From Bifidobacterium felsineum (GTDB lineage: Bacteria > Actinomycetota > Actinomycetes > Actinomycetales > Bifidobacteriaceae): a DNA stretch of 45,623 nucleotides. Below the pieces are notes generated by a model. The model searched no databases. It was given only the letters and a program-made list of their open reading frames with translations, and was not told where the DNA came from. The DNA lies in the NCBI RefSeq assembly GCF_002802915.1, contig NZ_PEBJ01000006.1:14906-60528 (forward strand). The letters are read 5' to 3'. Positions 15,369 to 22,640 of the stretch are shown here, piece by piece (the first letter of the stretch is position 1; every line of letters starts with the position of its first letter). Position numbers and translations under genes: made by a program.

Positions 15369-17651
15369 TTATTGAAGATTTGTTCCGCAGACAATGACTG
15401 CGGAATCCCAATTACGCAAACCACTAATACGCAATAGGCCGTCCGAGACAGTAGCGTTTATGCCGTTGCGGGCAAACATGCGGATTGATTCGGCGGTGTG
15501 ATGAGACGCCAACGTGGAGGCGGTATCCGTATCGTTCCAATCCTTCGGAGTTGCAAGAGGCAATTCGATGGACACATCATTATTCAGCCCCGCAAAAGTG
15601 TGCAGAACAATCAGTGCTTGTCCTGAAGCTCTACCTGTGCCGCGGCGCACGATAGCCTGCCATCCTTGCGGCTTGCGATAGCTGGTAATGGGCGTACCGT
15701 AGAAAGCGCTGGTGCCTTGATCGATGACGTTGGACGAAGCACGATACAGTGCAAGCGCTTCATCGATGATTTGCCATTGTTTGGCAGACAACAAGCCCAT
15801 ATCTCCGGAAAGGCACAGACGGCCCAAGAAACCGGATGCCAAGCGATACCGTTGTTGTGCCTCGGTCAGCTCCGCTCTCATAACAGCCCAAATCTGCGAT
15901 TGTCGTGGCTCGATAATGCGGTGCATATTAGCGGCAATAAGCGGGATTTCGTCACATTCATGAGCATCAGAGAAACTTGCCATTGCGCCGATTTCCATAA
16001 AGCTCTGCACCAGACGGTGTCCGCCTGAAGAACATATCTCCACTACCACATTGGGCAGTTCTTTGCGGATTCGGCGGAAGAATGCCTGTGAAGCTTGAAT
16101 AACATCATAAAGCCCATCTCCCAGAGCGCTTTCCGGCCTATCCGGCGTCTCGCATCCAATGCCAAGTGTCTCGTTATAGTCAACCTTGATGTAATCAAAG
16201 CCGTTATCTCGAAGGAAATCAATGACGCGTTCGTGCAGATAATCCTGGACCTCTGTATTGCGCATGTCCCAGAATCTCCGCTGATCAGAGGTGATTGGAA
16301 TCCCATCACGTTTCAGCAGCCATTCCTCATGATTGAAGCACTCAGTTTCCTGACGACCCACGACTTCGAATTCGAACCATACGCCAGCTTTCATGCCAGC
16401 CTGATGAATTGCGTCGACTACGTATTTAATGCCGTGCGGGAAAGATTCTTGACTGACCTGCCATGCGCCGAACTTGGTTCCCTCTGAGAATGGCTTGTTA
16501 TCGAACCAGCCGGCGTCCATCACCACATATTCGACGCCACGGCCTTTGAGTTGTTCCACTTGTGCCAGCACGCTTTGTTCCGTGGGGAGCCCCCAAGTGG
16601 AACAGAATTCATTGAAGATGATAGGTAAGCCGGTCTCAGATACAGTCTCGGGGCGCTCTGATTCGGGCAGTTCGAGTCGTTCGCGCACATGACTGGCCAG
16701 AGCTTGTGATGCTTCATCTACGCCGCCTCGCACCACAGTAACCACTCCGCTGGGTGCAGCAAAATGCTCGCCTGGCTGCACAGTGTGGGTCCAATGTCCG
16801 AACTCACGATCTGCGATACCGCCGGAGATAGACAGCCCGTTGTCTTTGCGATATGCCTCGATTTGCCAGCTGGAAGCGTGCGTGGTTGCGGCGGCCCATG
16901 TGATGTCATGAGCGCGATCTTCCACTGCGATAAAAGGTACCCAGCCTCGTACCGGGAACGATCCTACACATCCGAAACGCAATGAGTTGGCTACATGTTC
17001 CTGCCAATCTGGTTCAAGTTGAAGATCCTCGACACTGCGCGAATCCAATCGACCTTCTGCGCTCCATGTGCTGCGCATGCGGTGGATCGTCAAAGTGTTT
17101 TCGGCCATGCCCTCTGAAAATGGGCTCAACGAGCCCAAAGTAAAACTAGAAAGCATCTCGAGGGTGAAAGGAACCTGCGATGCATTAGCAACCTCAGTGT
17201 CAATGCGCACTGCGCGACTTTGTACGCCGAACGTTAGTGTATGGGTGTATTCAAGTCCGCGTTTATCGGCAAATCGTGTCGTAACAATCGTTTCGCCCAG
17301 TTCGGTGTCGGCTTCTTCCTGACCTTGGAATCGCATCGCATAGGTAGTCGGTGAATTTCGCATAGTGCGACCTTGAGCATATCCGCCTGCGTAATCGTCG
17401 CCAACGATTTTGGCTTGAATCAATGGTTCAGGGGCGCAATCATGACGAATCGTCTGTGATAGCGAGCCTTCTGGAACCAGAAGAAGATCGACGATCCCGT
17501 TACTGATATTTTGCCGATATTGGGCCGTGATGCCATTGCGTGAGATTGTGCGCAGAATAGCGGTGTTCGATGTGGATTCCGCTGCGATCGTTGCAGCAGA
17601 ATCTGAGGTCGTAGTAGTTGCGGTGGATCCAGGGTGTTCGATGGTCTGCAT
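15369..17651 (-). CDS. GH36 alpha-galactosidase (LacI-regulated operon)
   Basis: 760-aa intracellular GH36 enzyme. The N-terminal beta-sandwich (residues 1-330) is followed by the TIM barrel: EYVVMDAGWF near 375, the nucleophile in DYIKVDYN (D491), EICSSGGHR near 540, and the acid/base in ASFSDAHECDE (D562). It removes terminal alpha-1,6-galactose from melibiose, raffinose or stachyose, or related galactosides. KVDYN and SSGGHR differ from KWDHNK and SSGGGR in the GH36 at 33781, so the two enzymes belong to different GH36 branches and probably differ in substrate. AAAGGA precedes the start. It is the last gene of the SBP-permease-permease-LacI-GH36 series. Confidence 0.9.
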   Translation of the reverse strand: MQTIEHPGSTATTTTSDSAATIAAESTSNTAILRTISRNGITAQYRQNISNGIVDLLLVPEGSLSQTIRHDCAPEPLIQAKIVGDDYAGGYAQGRTMRNSPTTYAMRFQGQEEADTELGETIVTTRFADKRGLEYTHTLTFGVQSRAVRIDTEVANASQVPFTLEMLSSFTLGSLSPFSEGMAENTLTIHRMRSTWSAEGRLDSRSVEDLQLEPDWQEHVANSLRFGCVGSFPVRGWVPFIAVEDRAHDITWAAATTHASSWQIEAYRKDNGLSISGGIADREFGHWTHTVQPGEHFAAPSGVVTVVRGGVDEASQALASHVRERLELPESERPETVSETGLPIIFNEFCSTWGLPTEQSVLAQVEQLKGRGVEYVVMDAGWFDNKPFSEGTKFGAWQVSQESFPHGIKYVVDAIHQAGMKAGVWFEFEVVGRQETECFNHEEWLLKRDGIPITSDQRRFWDMRNTEVQDYLHERVIDFLRDNGFDYIKVDYNETLGIGCETPDRPESALGDGLYDVIQASQAFFRRIRKELPNVVVEICSSGGHRLVQSFMEIGAMASFSDAHECDEIPLIAANMHRIIEPRQSQIWAVMRAELTEAQQRYRLASGFLGRLCLSGDMGLLSAKQWQIIDEALALYRASSNVIDQGTSAFYGTPITSYRKPQGWQAIVRRGTGRASGQALIVLHTFAGLNNDVSIELPLATPKDWNDTDTASTLASHHTAESIRMFARNGINATVSDGLLRISGLRNWDSAVIVCGTNLQ

Positions 17652-17742
17652 AGTAATTCCTTTGTGCGTGCGATACTCCGCATACGGCCGGCTGCGAAAC
17701 TAGGCAGAACTAAGTAGGGTTCATCCCAACTGTTCGGATGGG

Positions 17743-18792
17743 CTAGTTACTTGGGGCGGCAGTGGATTCTCGCACGATGAGTTGATCGGCGGCGTCGCCG
17801 ATGTAATACGGGATTTCGGACTCCAATGGGGTGCCCTTGCGAATCTGATCAAGGATGAGATTCGTGGCAAAAGCTCCGATACGTTCGAAATCTTGTCTCC
17901 AGGTGGTAAGGGATGGAATCGAGAGACTTGCGATGGGATTATCGTCAAATCCGGCAACACTGACATCTTCTGGTACGCGTTTACCCACTGCGTGAAGTCC
18001 GCGGATGATGCCCAGCGCGATTTCGTCGTTGCCGGCGAAAATCGCTGTCACTTCATCATCCTGGCCTAATTTGCGGCCGATGGCTTCAGCGTCTTTTGGA
18101 TCCCAGCTGGTGCGATATAAGGCGGGAATGCGAGCTCCCGCATCTTCCAGCGCCTTGCGCCAGCCAGATTGACGGGTCTGCGTTTCGTCTTCCTCCGGAA
18201 CAGCCACATGGAACACGGTTTTGTGTCCAAGCCGCAGCAGATGCTGGGTGACGGCATATCCGCCGCGATCGTCATAAGTGAACAGTTGGCACTGCCCTTG
18301 GCGGCGATTGCCTCCGATAAGCACCACCGGTACGTTTTTATTAACCGATCGCAGGATTTCATCACAGCCAGTTCCATAACGAGGTTGGTCGATGATAACT
18401 CCCAGAGGATTGACGCTCAGCGTGGATTTGATGGTTTGCCGAAGTTGCTCCGAGGATTGCCGCTCGTCCAGCAACACCACATTCACTACGATTCCTGCTG
18501 CGGAAGCTGCCGCTTCCACACCCTGAATGCATCCAGTAACGCCATACAGCAGGCGTTGTCCGGAGAATAGGGAGATGGTGTTTGAACGGCTTGCTGCTAA
18601 TCCTCGTGCCAGCAGTGAAGGATGATAATCCAGCATTGCGATGGCCTGAGCTATACGCTCTTTTTTGTCAGCCCGCAGATGGGCGCCATTGTTCAGATAT
18701 CTGGAGACGGAGGAGACGGACACTCCGGCCAATTGAGCAACGTCGTTGATTGACGGTGACTTCTTGGTTGCTGACCGTGTGCTCTCGTTCAC
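17743..18792 (-). CDS. LacI-family regulator of the GH36 importer operon
   Basis: 349-aa regulator starting at GTG 18792 with AGGAGGAG upstream. The DNA-binding part is SINDVAQLAGVSVSSVSRYLNNGAHLRADKKERI; the sensor part includes FDDNPIASLSIPSLTTW, typical of sugar-responsive LacI proteins. It lies inside the operon, between the second permease and GH36. The best operator candidates are the two AGCGCTACCA palindromes before the binding-protein gene (22265 and 22355). Expected inducer: an alpha-galactoside or galactose derivative (inference). Confidence 0.9.
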   Translation of the reverse strand: MNESTRSATKKSPSINDVAQLAGVSVSSVSRYLNNGAHLRADKKERIAQAIAMLDYHPSLLARGLAASRSNTISLFSGQRLLYGVTGCIQGVEAAASAAGIVVNVVLLDERQSSEQLRQTIKSTLSVNPLGVIIDQPRYGTGCDEILRSVNKNVPVVLIGGNRRQGQCQLFTYDDRGGYAVTQHLLRLGHKTVFHVAVPEEDETQTRQSGWRKALEDAGARIPALYRTSWDPKDAEAIGRKLGQDDEVTAIFAGNDEIALGIIRGLHAVGKRVPEDVSVAGFDDNPIASLSIPSLTTWRQDFERIGAFATNLILDQIRKGTPLESEIPYYIGDAADQLIVRESTAAPSN

Positions 18793-18890
18793 AATCTCCT
18801 CCTAAGTTGGCTTGGCTGGCACACCATAGTGCTTCAGCGCGTGAATACTACACTTATTATGGCCGGTGTTGACCTTCTTTGCATACACGG

Positions 18891-19772
18891 TCATTTCACA
18901 GCGCCTCCTGTGATTCCGCTGATGATTTTACGCTGGGCCGCCGCGAAGATGATGAGCAGTGGAAGGCTCATCAAAATGATGTAGGCGAAGATTAAATGCC
19001 AATTGTTCAGGTACAGGCCAGCACTTGCCACATTGTAAAGATTGAGCGGCAATGTGCTCATCTTGCCGGAGAGAATGAACAGTGCATAGAACACGTCATT
19101 CCAGATGTAAAGAATTAGCAGGATTGTCGCAGTGGCGATGGTTGGGCTCAACAGTGGAAGAATCAGCGTGAAAAAGATTCGCGCTGGTTTGGCCCCATCC
19201 ACACGCATAGATTCCTCCAAAGAAGGTGGAATCGTTCGGATAAAGCCGGTCACAAAGAAAATCACGGTGGAGAGGTAGATGCCCACGTACACACAGATCA
19301 TGCCGAGTGCGGTTCCGGAAAGTCCAATCATCTTCAGCAGCATCATTACGGTGACCACTGCTGGAGGAAGAATCAGCCCGGAAATGCCGAGTGCGTACAG
19401 GAAAGCCATTGGCTTGGTGGTTCGCCGGGCCAGAATCCAGGATGCCATAGAGCCAAAGAGGATGGCGATGAGAACTGCGGGTACGGTGACCGCAATGGAG
19501 CCGAACAATGCTGCCACCATCTTGCCGTCTTTGATGACAGTGGCAAAGTTCTCCAACAGCATCCACTTGTCCGGTAGAGACATATCCAACTTCAGAGCTT
19601 CGGCCTGAGTCTTGCCGGCGGTGACGACTAGCAGCCAAAATGGAACTGCCAGCAAGGCCAACATGGCAATAATGACAGTTGCGTTATGAAGGATGCGTCG
19701 CCAGCGAGGAGCCTGGGATTTGAATGTCTGTTGTTCCTTGTGGCCGTTGTATTGTGCGGTAACGCTGCTCAT
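18891..19772 (-). CDS. ABC sugar importer permease, MalG type (GH36 operon)
   Basis: 293-aa inner-membrane subunit with about six helices. EAA loop: PPSLEESMRVDGAKPARIFFTLILPLL; C-terminus IISGITGGAVK. Its ATG shares one base with the stop of the preceding permease (TGATG), so the two are translationally coupled. AAAGGA lies inside that gene's 3' end. A frame extending up to 19901 overlaps the upstream permease and is not used. Confidence 0.9.
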   Translation of the reverse strand: MSSVTAQYNGHKEQQTFKSQAPRWRRILHNATVIIAMLALLAVPFWLLVVTAGKTQAEALKLDMSLPDKWMLLENFATVIKDGKMVAALFGSIAVTVPAVLIAILFGSMASWILARRTTKPMAFLYALGISGLILPPAVVTVMMLLKMIGLSGTALGMICVYVGIYLSTVIFFVTGFIRTIPPSLEESMRVDGAKPARIFFTLILPLLSPTIATATILLILYIWNDVFYALFILSGKMSTLPLNLYNVASAGLYLNNWHLIFAYIILMSLPLLIIFAAAQRKIISGITGGAVK

Positions 19773-20659
19773 CAGAAGATATTCCTTTCCCTGCGGCGCA
19801 GGAAGTAGATGACTGGCAAAGCGATGAGGGCAACGAGGATGAATAGAATCATGCTCATTGTGGTGGATTGCGAGTAAAGGCCTTGGCCGAAGGTGCGCCA
19901 CACAAAGATGTTGAGGATTTCGGTGGAACCGCCAGGACCGCCTTTGGTCATTGCCTGCACCATGTCGAATCCGTTCAGAGAGCCAAGCAGTGAAGTGGCT
20001 ACGTTGAAAGTGAACGCGGGAGCTAGTAGAGGGAATTTTATAGTCCAGAATAGTTGGTGGGCGTTGGCGCCATCGATGCGAGCAGCTTCGATAACATCAG
20101 CGTCAATGGTTTTGAGGCCGGCCAGAAAGATGAGCATTGCCAAACCCATCCATTTCCAGCCTTGGATGGCGGAAATGACGACGATGGCCCAAGTGGTGTT
20201 GCCGAGGAGACCAGTGGTGACGTGATGCCCGACAAGAGCGCTGAGCATTTGGTCGAGAGCGCCATCGGTTTTTAGCACGGCTTGCCAAATGTAGCCCACA
20301 GCAAGGGCGGACATGATGACTGGGATAAAGAACATCACGCGGGCAAAACGGTTGAGACGGGTGTCTTCTTCGAGCAGCACTGCTAAAAGCAGGCCGAATG
20401 TGTTTTGGAAGATGGCGATGCAGACGGCGTAGATTAATGTGGTGCGGATATCACGCAGCAGGGTGCCATCTTGAAACAGTGTGACGAAGTTGTCTATGCC
20501 ATTGAAATCAATAGTGTTTTTGAATGCCGACCAATCGGTGAAGGCGAATACGAAGTTCATCACCGTCGGCACGATGAAGAACACCACAAGCATCGCCCCT
20601 GCTGGGATGAGGAATCTCAGCGGATAGTTTTGTTTCATCAAAGCTTTATGAGGATTCAT
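19772..20659 (-). CDS. ABC sugar importer permease, MalF type (GH36 operon)
   Basis: 295-aa subunit. First helix FLIPAGAMLVVFFIVPTVMNFVFAFTDWSAF; EAA loop DVIEAARIDGANAHQLFWTIKFPLLAP; then AMTKGGPGGSTEIL, typical of MalF-type permeases. ATG 20659 has AAAGGG upstream; the longer open frame to 20803 runs into the intergenic hairpin. It forms the importer with the 18891 permease and the 20830 lipoprotein. Confidence 0.9.
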   Translation of the reverse strand: MNPHKALMKQNYPLRFLIPAGAMLVVFFIVPTVMNFVFAFTDWSAFKNTIDFNGIDNFVTLFQDGTLLRDIRTTLIYAVCIAIFQNTFGLLLAVLLEEDTRLNRFARVMFFIPVIMSALAVGYIWQAVLKTDGALDQMLSALVGHHVTTGLLGNTTWAIVVISAIQGWKWMGLAMLIFLAGLKTIDADVIEAARIDGANAHQLFWTIKFPLLAPAFTFNVATSLLGSLNGFDMVQAMTKGGPGGSTEILNIFVWRTFGQGLYSQSTTMSMILFILVALIALPVIYFLRRRERNIF

Positions 20660-20770
20660 GGTTATTCCCTTTGAAGCGCGATATTGCTGTTGTACCGTAG
20701 GCAGGAAGTTGGGATGAAAAATAAATGTGAGTTGAGGTCTCTCGAGATTGTGGTAGTGCGTGAGAAAACG

Positions 20771-20798
20771 TCTCTGGGGGGGCAGGCCCCCCCAGAGA
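20771..20798 (-). other. G7/C7 hairpin between binding-protein and permease genes
   Basis: Perfect 12-bp stem TCTCTGGGGGGG / CCCCCCCAGAGA with a 4-nt loop, 31 bp beyond the binding-protein stop. It is very stable and lacks a T-run, so it probably stabilises the upstream message or partly terminates, giving more binding protein than permease. Confidence 0.75.
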
Positions 20799-20829
20799 GT
20801 CATGGTGGAGGAGTAGGAAGGAAGTTTAC

Positions 20830-22176
20830 TTAGAAGCCTTTGGCTCCTTGCGCCTTGGCGATCTGTGCGAACTGGTTCTGAGTCGTTTCTGCTACTTGCT
20901 CAGGGGTCGCAGTGCCGTTGATCATATTGGCCAGGTTGATGTACAGATCAGGATTGGCAATTGCCGCGGACTGCATGGAAGGTGCTGAATTCGCAATGGA
21001 GGATGCCGCGTCGAGCAGAGCCTGCGGCACGCTCTTCGGGGAGTCGACGGTCTTCAGCGCGGAAACCAGGGCGCGATCGTTTACAAAGTTTTCGTAGCCT
21101 TCAGACATCCAGAAGTTGAGGAACTGGCGTGCTGCGGCCTCGCGAGTGGAGTCTCCGGTCTTGAAAGCTACGACTGCGCTGGAAGCGCCTGGGGAGAGGG
21201 AAGAAATGTTGCCCTTGCTGGAAATGGGGAAGAATCCGAGATTTTCGTCGATGGCGGTCTTGTCGTTGTCGGCGAGAGCGGCGGCAACATTGAATTGCGC
21301 ATTGTTGCCGATCACCATGCCAGTCTTACCTTCCCAGAGGGCTGCTGCCTGATCGTCCAGTGTGGCGGAGCCTGCGTCGGAGTTGTAATAACCGTCGTCA
21401 ATGAGCTTCTTGTAATTCTCGATGGCGGTCATGATGGTGGAGTCGGTGAATTTCTCTTTACCTTCGTTGACTCGATCCCACAGGCCATCATTGGCGGCCT
21501 CAGCTAGCTGTACCTGAACAGCCCACTGAGTGCCCCACTGGGAGCCGCCCATTTCAAAGAACGCGGAGTCAGCGGCATTGGAATCCTTAATTTTCTTCGC
21601 TGCTGAAACCAATTCATCCCAACCCTTTGGCGTTTCTGTGATGCCGGCTTTCTCGAAGACTTTCTTGTTGTACCAAACACCCATCACGTTGACCGGAGAA
21701 ATCAGTGCGGCATAGCGGTGGCCTTTGGTCTGGCCGAGGTCTGCCACGCCATCGATGTAATTATCGACCCATGGCGCATTGTCGAGCTGTTGCAGTTTGC
21801 CGGTGGAAACAAATCCGGCGAGCATGGAGTTGGTAGGCTCCCATGTGGCTAAATCAGGCATGTCTCCTGTGGTGATTTTGGTCTGAACGTTGTTCTCGTA
21901 GCTGTCTGGAATGATTTGCAGATCGACCTTGGCGCCGGTGGCCTTCTCAAAATCGGAGATGACTTTGACTGGGACCTTGCTGTCAGACTGGCCTACCCAG
22001 AAGGTCAGGTTTACTCCGTCAAGTTTTTTGGTGGCGTCCGGCCAATAATCAGCCGCCGTTGTATCCACATTGTCGGTAGTGCCTCCGGCTGTTGGGTTGC
22101 CGCATCCTGCAAGAGATAGGCCGGCAACCAATGTCATTGCTACCGCTGCTCGTATGGCCGAAGTTCGTTTCATCAT
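20830..22176 (-). CDS. ABC importer solute-binding lipoprotein (GH36 operon)
   Basis: 448-aa extracytoplasmic sugar-binding protein. Lipobox SLAGC with Cys25, then a Thr/Asp-rich linker and the binding fold (VNLTFWVGQSDSKVPVKVISDFEKATGAKVDLQIIPDSYENNVQTKITTGDMPDLATWEPTN region). AAAGGAG precedes two adjacent ATGs (22176 and 22173). First gene of the operon; the promoter lies in the operator region upstream. The ligand is probably an alpha-galactoside, judged only from the GH36 gene at the end of the operon. Confidence 0.9.
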   Translation of the reverse strand: MMKRTSAIRAAVAMTLVAGLSLAGCGNPTAGGTTDNVDTTAADYWPDATKKLDGVNLTFWVGQSDSKVPVKVISDFEKATGAKVDLQIIPDSYENNVQTKITTGDMPDLATWEPTNSMLAGFVSTGKLQQLDNAPWVDNYIDGVADLGQTKGHRYAALISPVNVMGVWYNKKVFEKAGITETPKGWDELVSAAKKIKDSNAADSAFFEMGGSQWGTQWAVQVQLAEAANDGLWDRVNEGKEKFTDSTIMTAIENYKKLIDDGYYNSDAGSATLDDQAAALWEGKTGMVIGNNAQFNVAAALADNDKTAIDENLGFFPISSKGNISSLSPGASSAVVAFKTGDSTREAAARQFLNFWMSEGYENFVNDRALVSALKTVDSPKSVPQALLDAASSIANSAPSMQSAAIANPDLYINLANMINGTATPEQVAETTQNQFAQIAKAQGAKGF

Positions 22177-22249
22177 GATCTCCTTTGGTCTTTCTTCCGA
22201 TGCCGGACGCTACGAGCTCTGCTTTGAGTCTTCTGCGTCAGGTGATTGC

Positions 22250-22279
22250 ATCATAACATAAAATTGAAAGCGCTACCAA
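22250..22279 (-). promoter_or_regulatory. Promoter of the GH36 importer operon
   Basis: On the minus strand TTGGTA (22279-22274), an 18-bp spacer and TATGAT (22255-22250). The spacer and -35 box coincide with a LacI operator half (22265-22278). The leader would be about 65 nt. Confidence 0.55.
22265..22278. promoter_or_regulatory. LacI operator, proximal
   Basis: TGAAAGCGCTACCA, an imperfect palindrome around AGCGCT that matches the perfect copy at 22355-22368 on its right side. It overlaps the promoter of the binding-protein gene. The centres of the two sites are 90 bp apart, a spacing compatible with repressor looping. Confidence 0.7.
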
Positions 22280-22354
22280 AAATACTCTATAGTGAGAGTG
22301 TCTATTGGAATTGCAGCATTTTGAGGCTGTTATTTTGTTTTTGAAAGTAATTAC

Positions 22355-22368
22355 TGGTAGCGCTACCA
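22355..22368. promoter_or_regulatory. LacI operator, distal
   Basis: TGGTAGCGCTACCA is a perfect 14-bp palindrome with the central CG typical of LacI-family operators. It lies 178 bp upstream of the binding-protein gene and 272 bp before the divergent P-type ATPase gene, so it probably serves the importer. Confidence 0.75.
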
Positions 22369-22496
22369 AAATGGAGTAGTTCAGTTTTCCGGATTGTATG
22401 GCTGGTATATAGATGTACGTAGGAGATGAGCGATTCATCGACTCTGAAGTGAGCGCAGATAGACAAAACGCCATTACGCTGTGCGCCGACCCGTCC

Positions 22497-22572
22497 GCGC
22501 GGTTGTGGAATAATGGCAAGGTATGCATCGGCAGCAGTTGCGTCGGTGCCCACAACCGCGCAGTTGCGTCGG
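22497..22572 (+). promoter_or_regulatory. Structured leader before the P-type ATPase gene
   Basis: A perfect 12-bp stem GCGCGGTTGTGG (22497-22508) / CCACAACCGCGC (22550-22561) encloses a 41-nt loop. A 13-bp direct repeat GCAGTTGCGTCGG starts at 22534 and again at 22560, so the second copy overlaps the right arm. It may be an untranslated leader or a protein-binding region; it does not match a metal riboswitch I can recognise. Confidence 0.45.
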
Positions 22573-22640
22573 CAGCCGGGAGAGATAACCCGAGTGTGCG
22601 ATGGAACTGACTACTCCGCGGCAATACCAAGGAGAGCACC

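Noticed and set aside
22497..22640. yybP-ykoY (Mn2+) riboswitch before the P-type ATPase
   Set aside because: The conserved GGGGAGUAG and CCGACCGAC/GAGACC-type elements are absent; only a stem and a direct repeat are visible.
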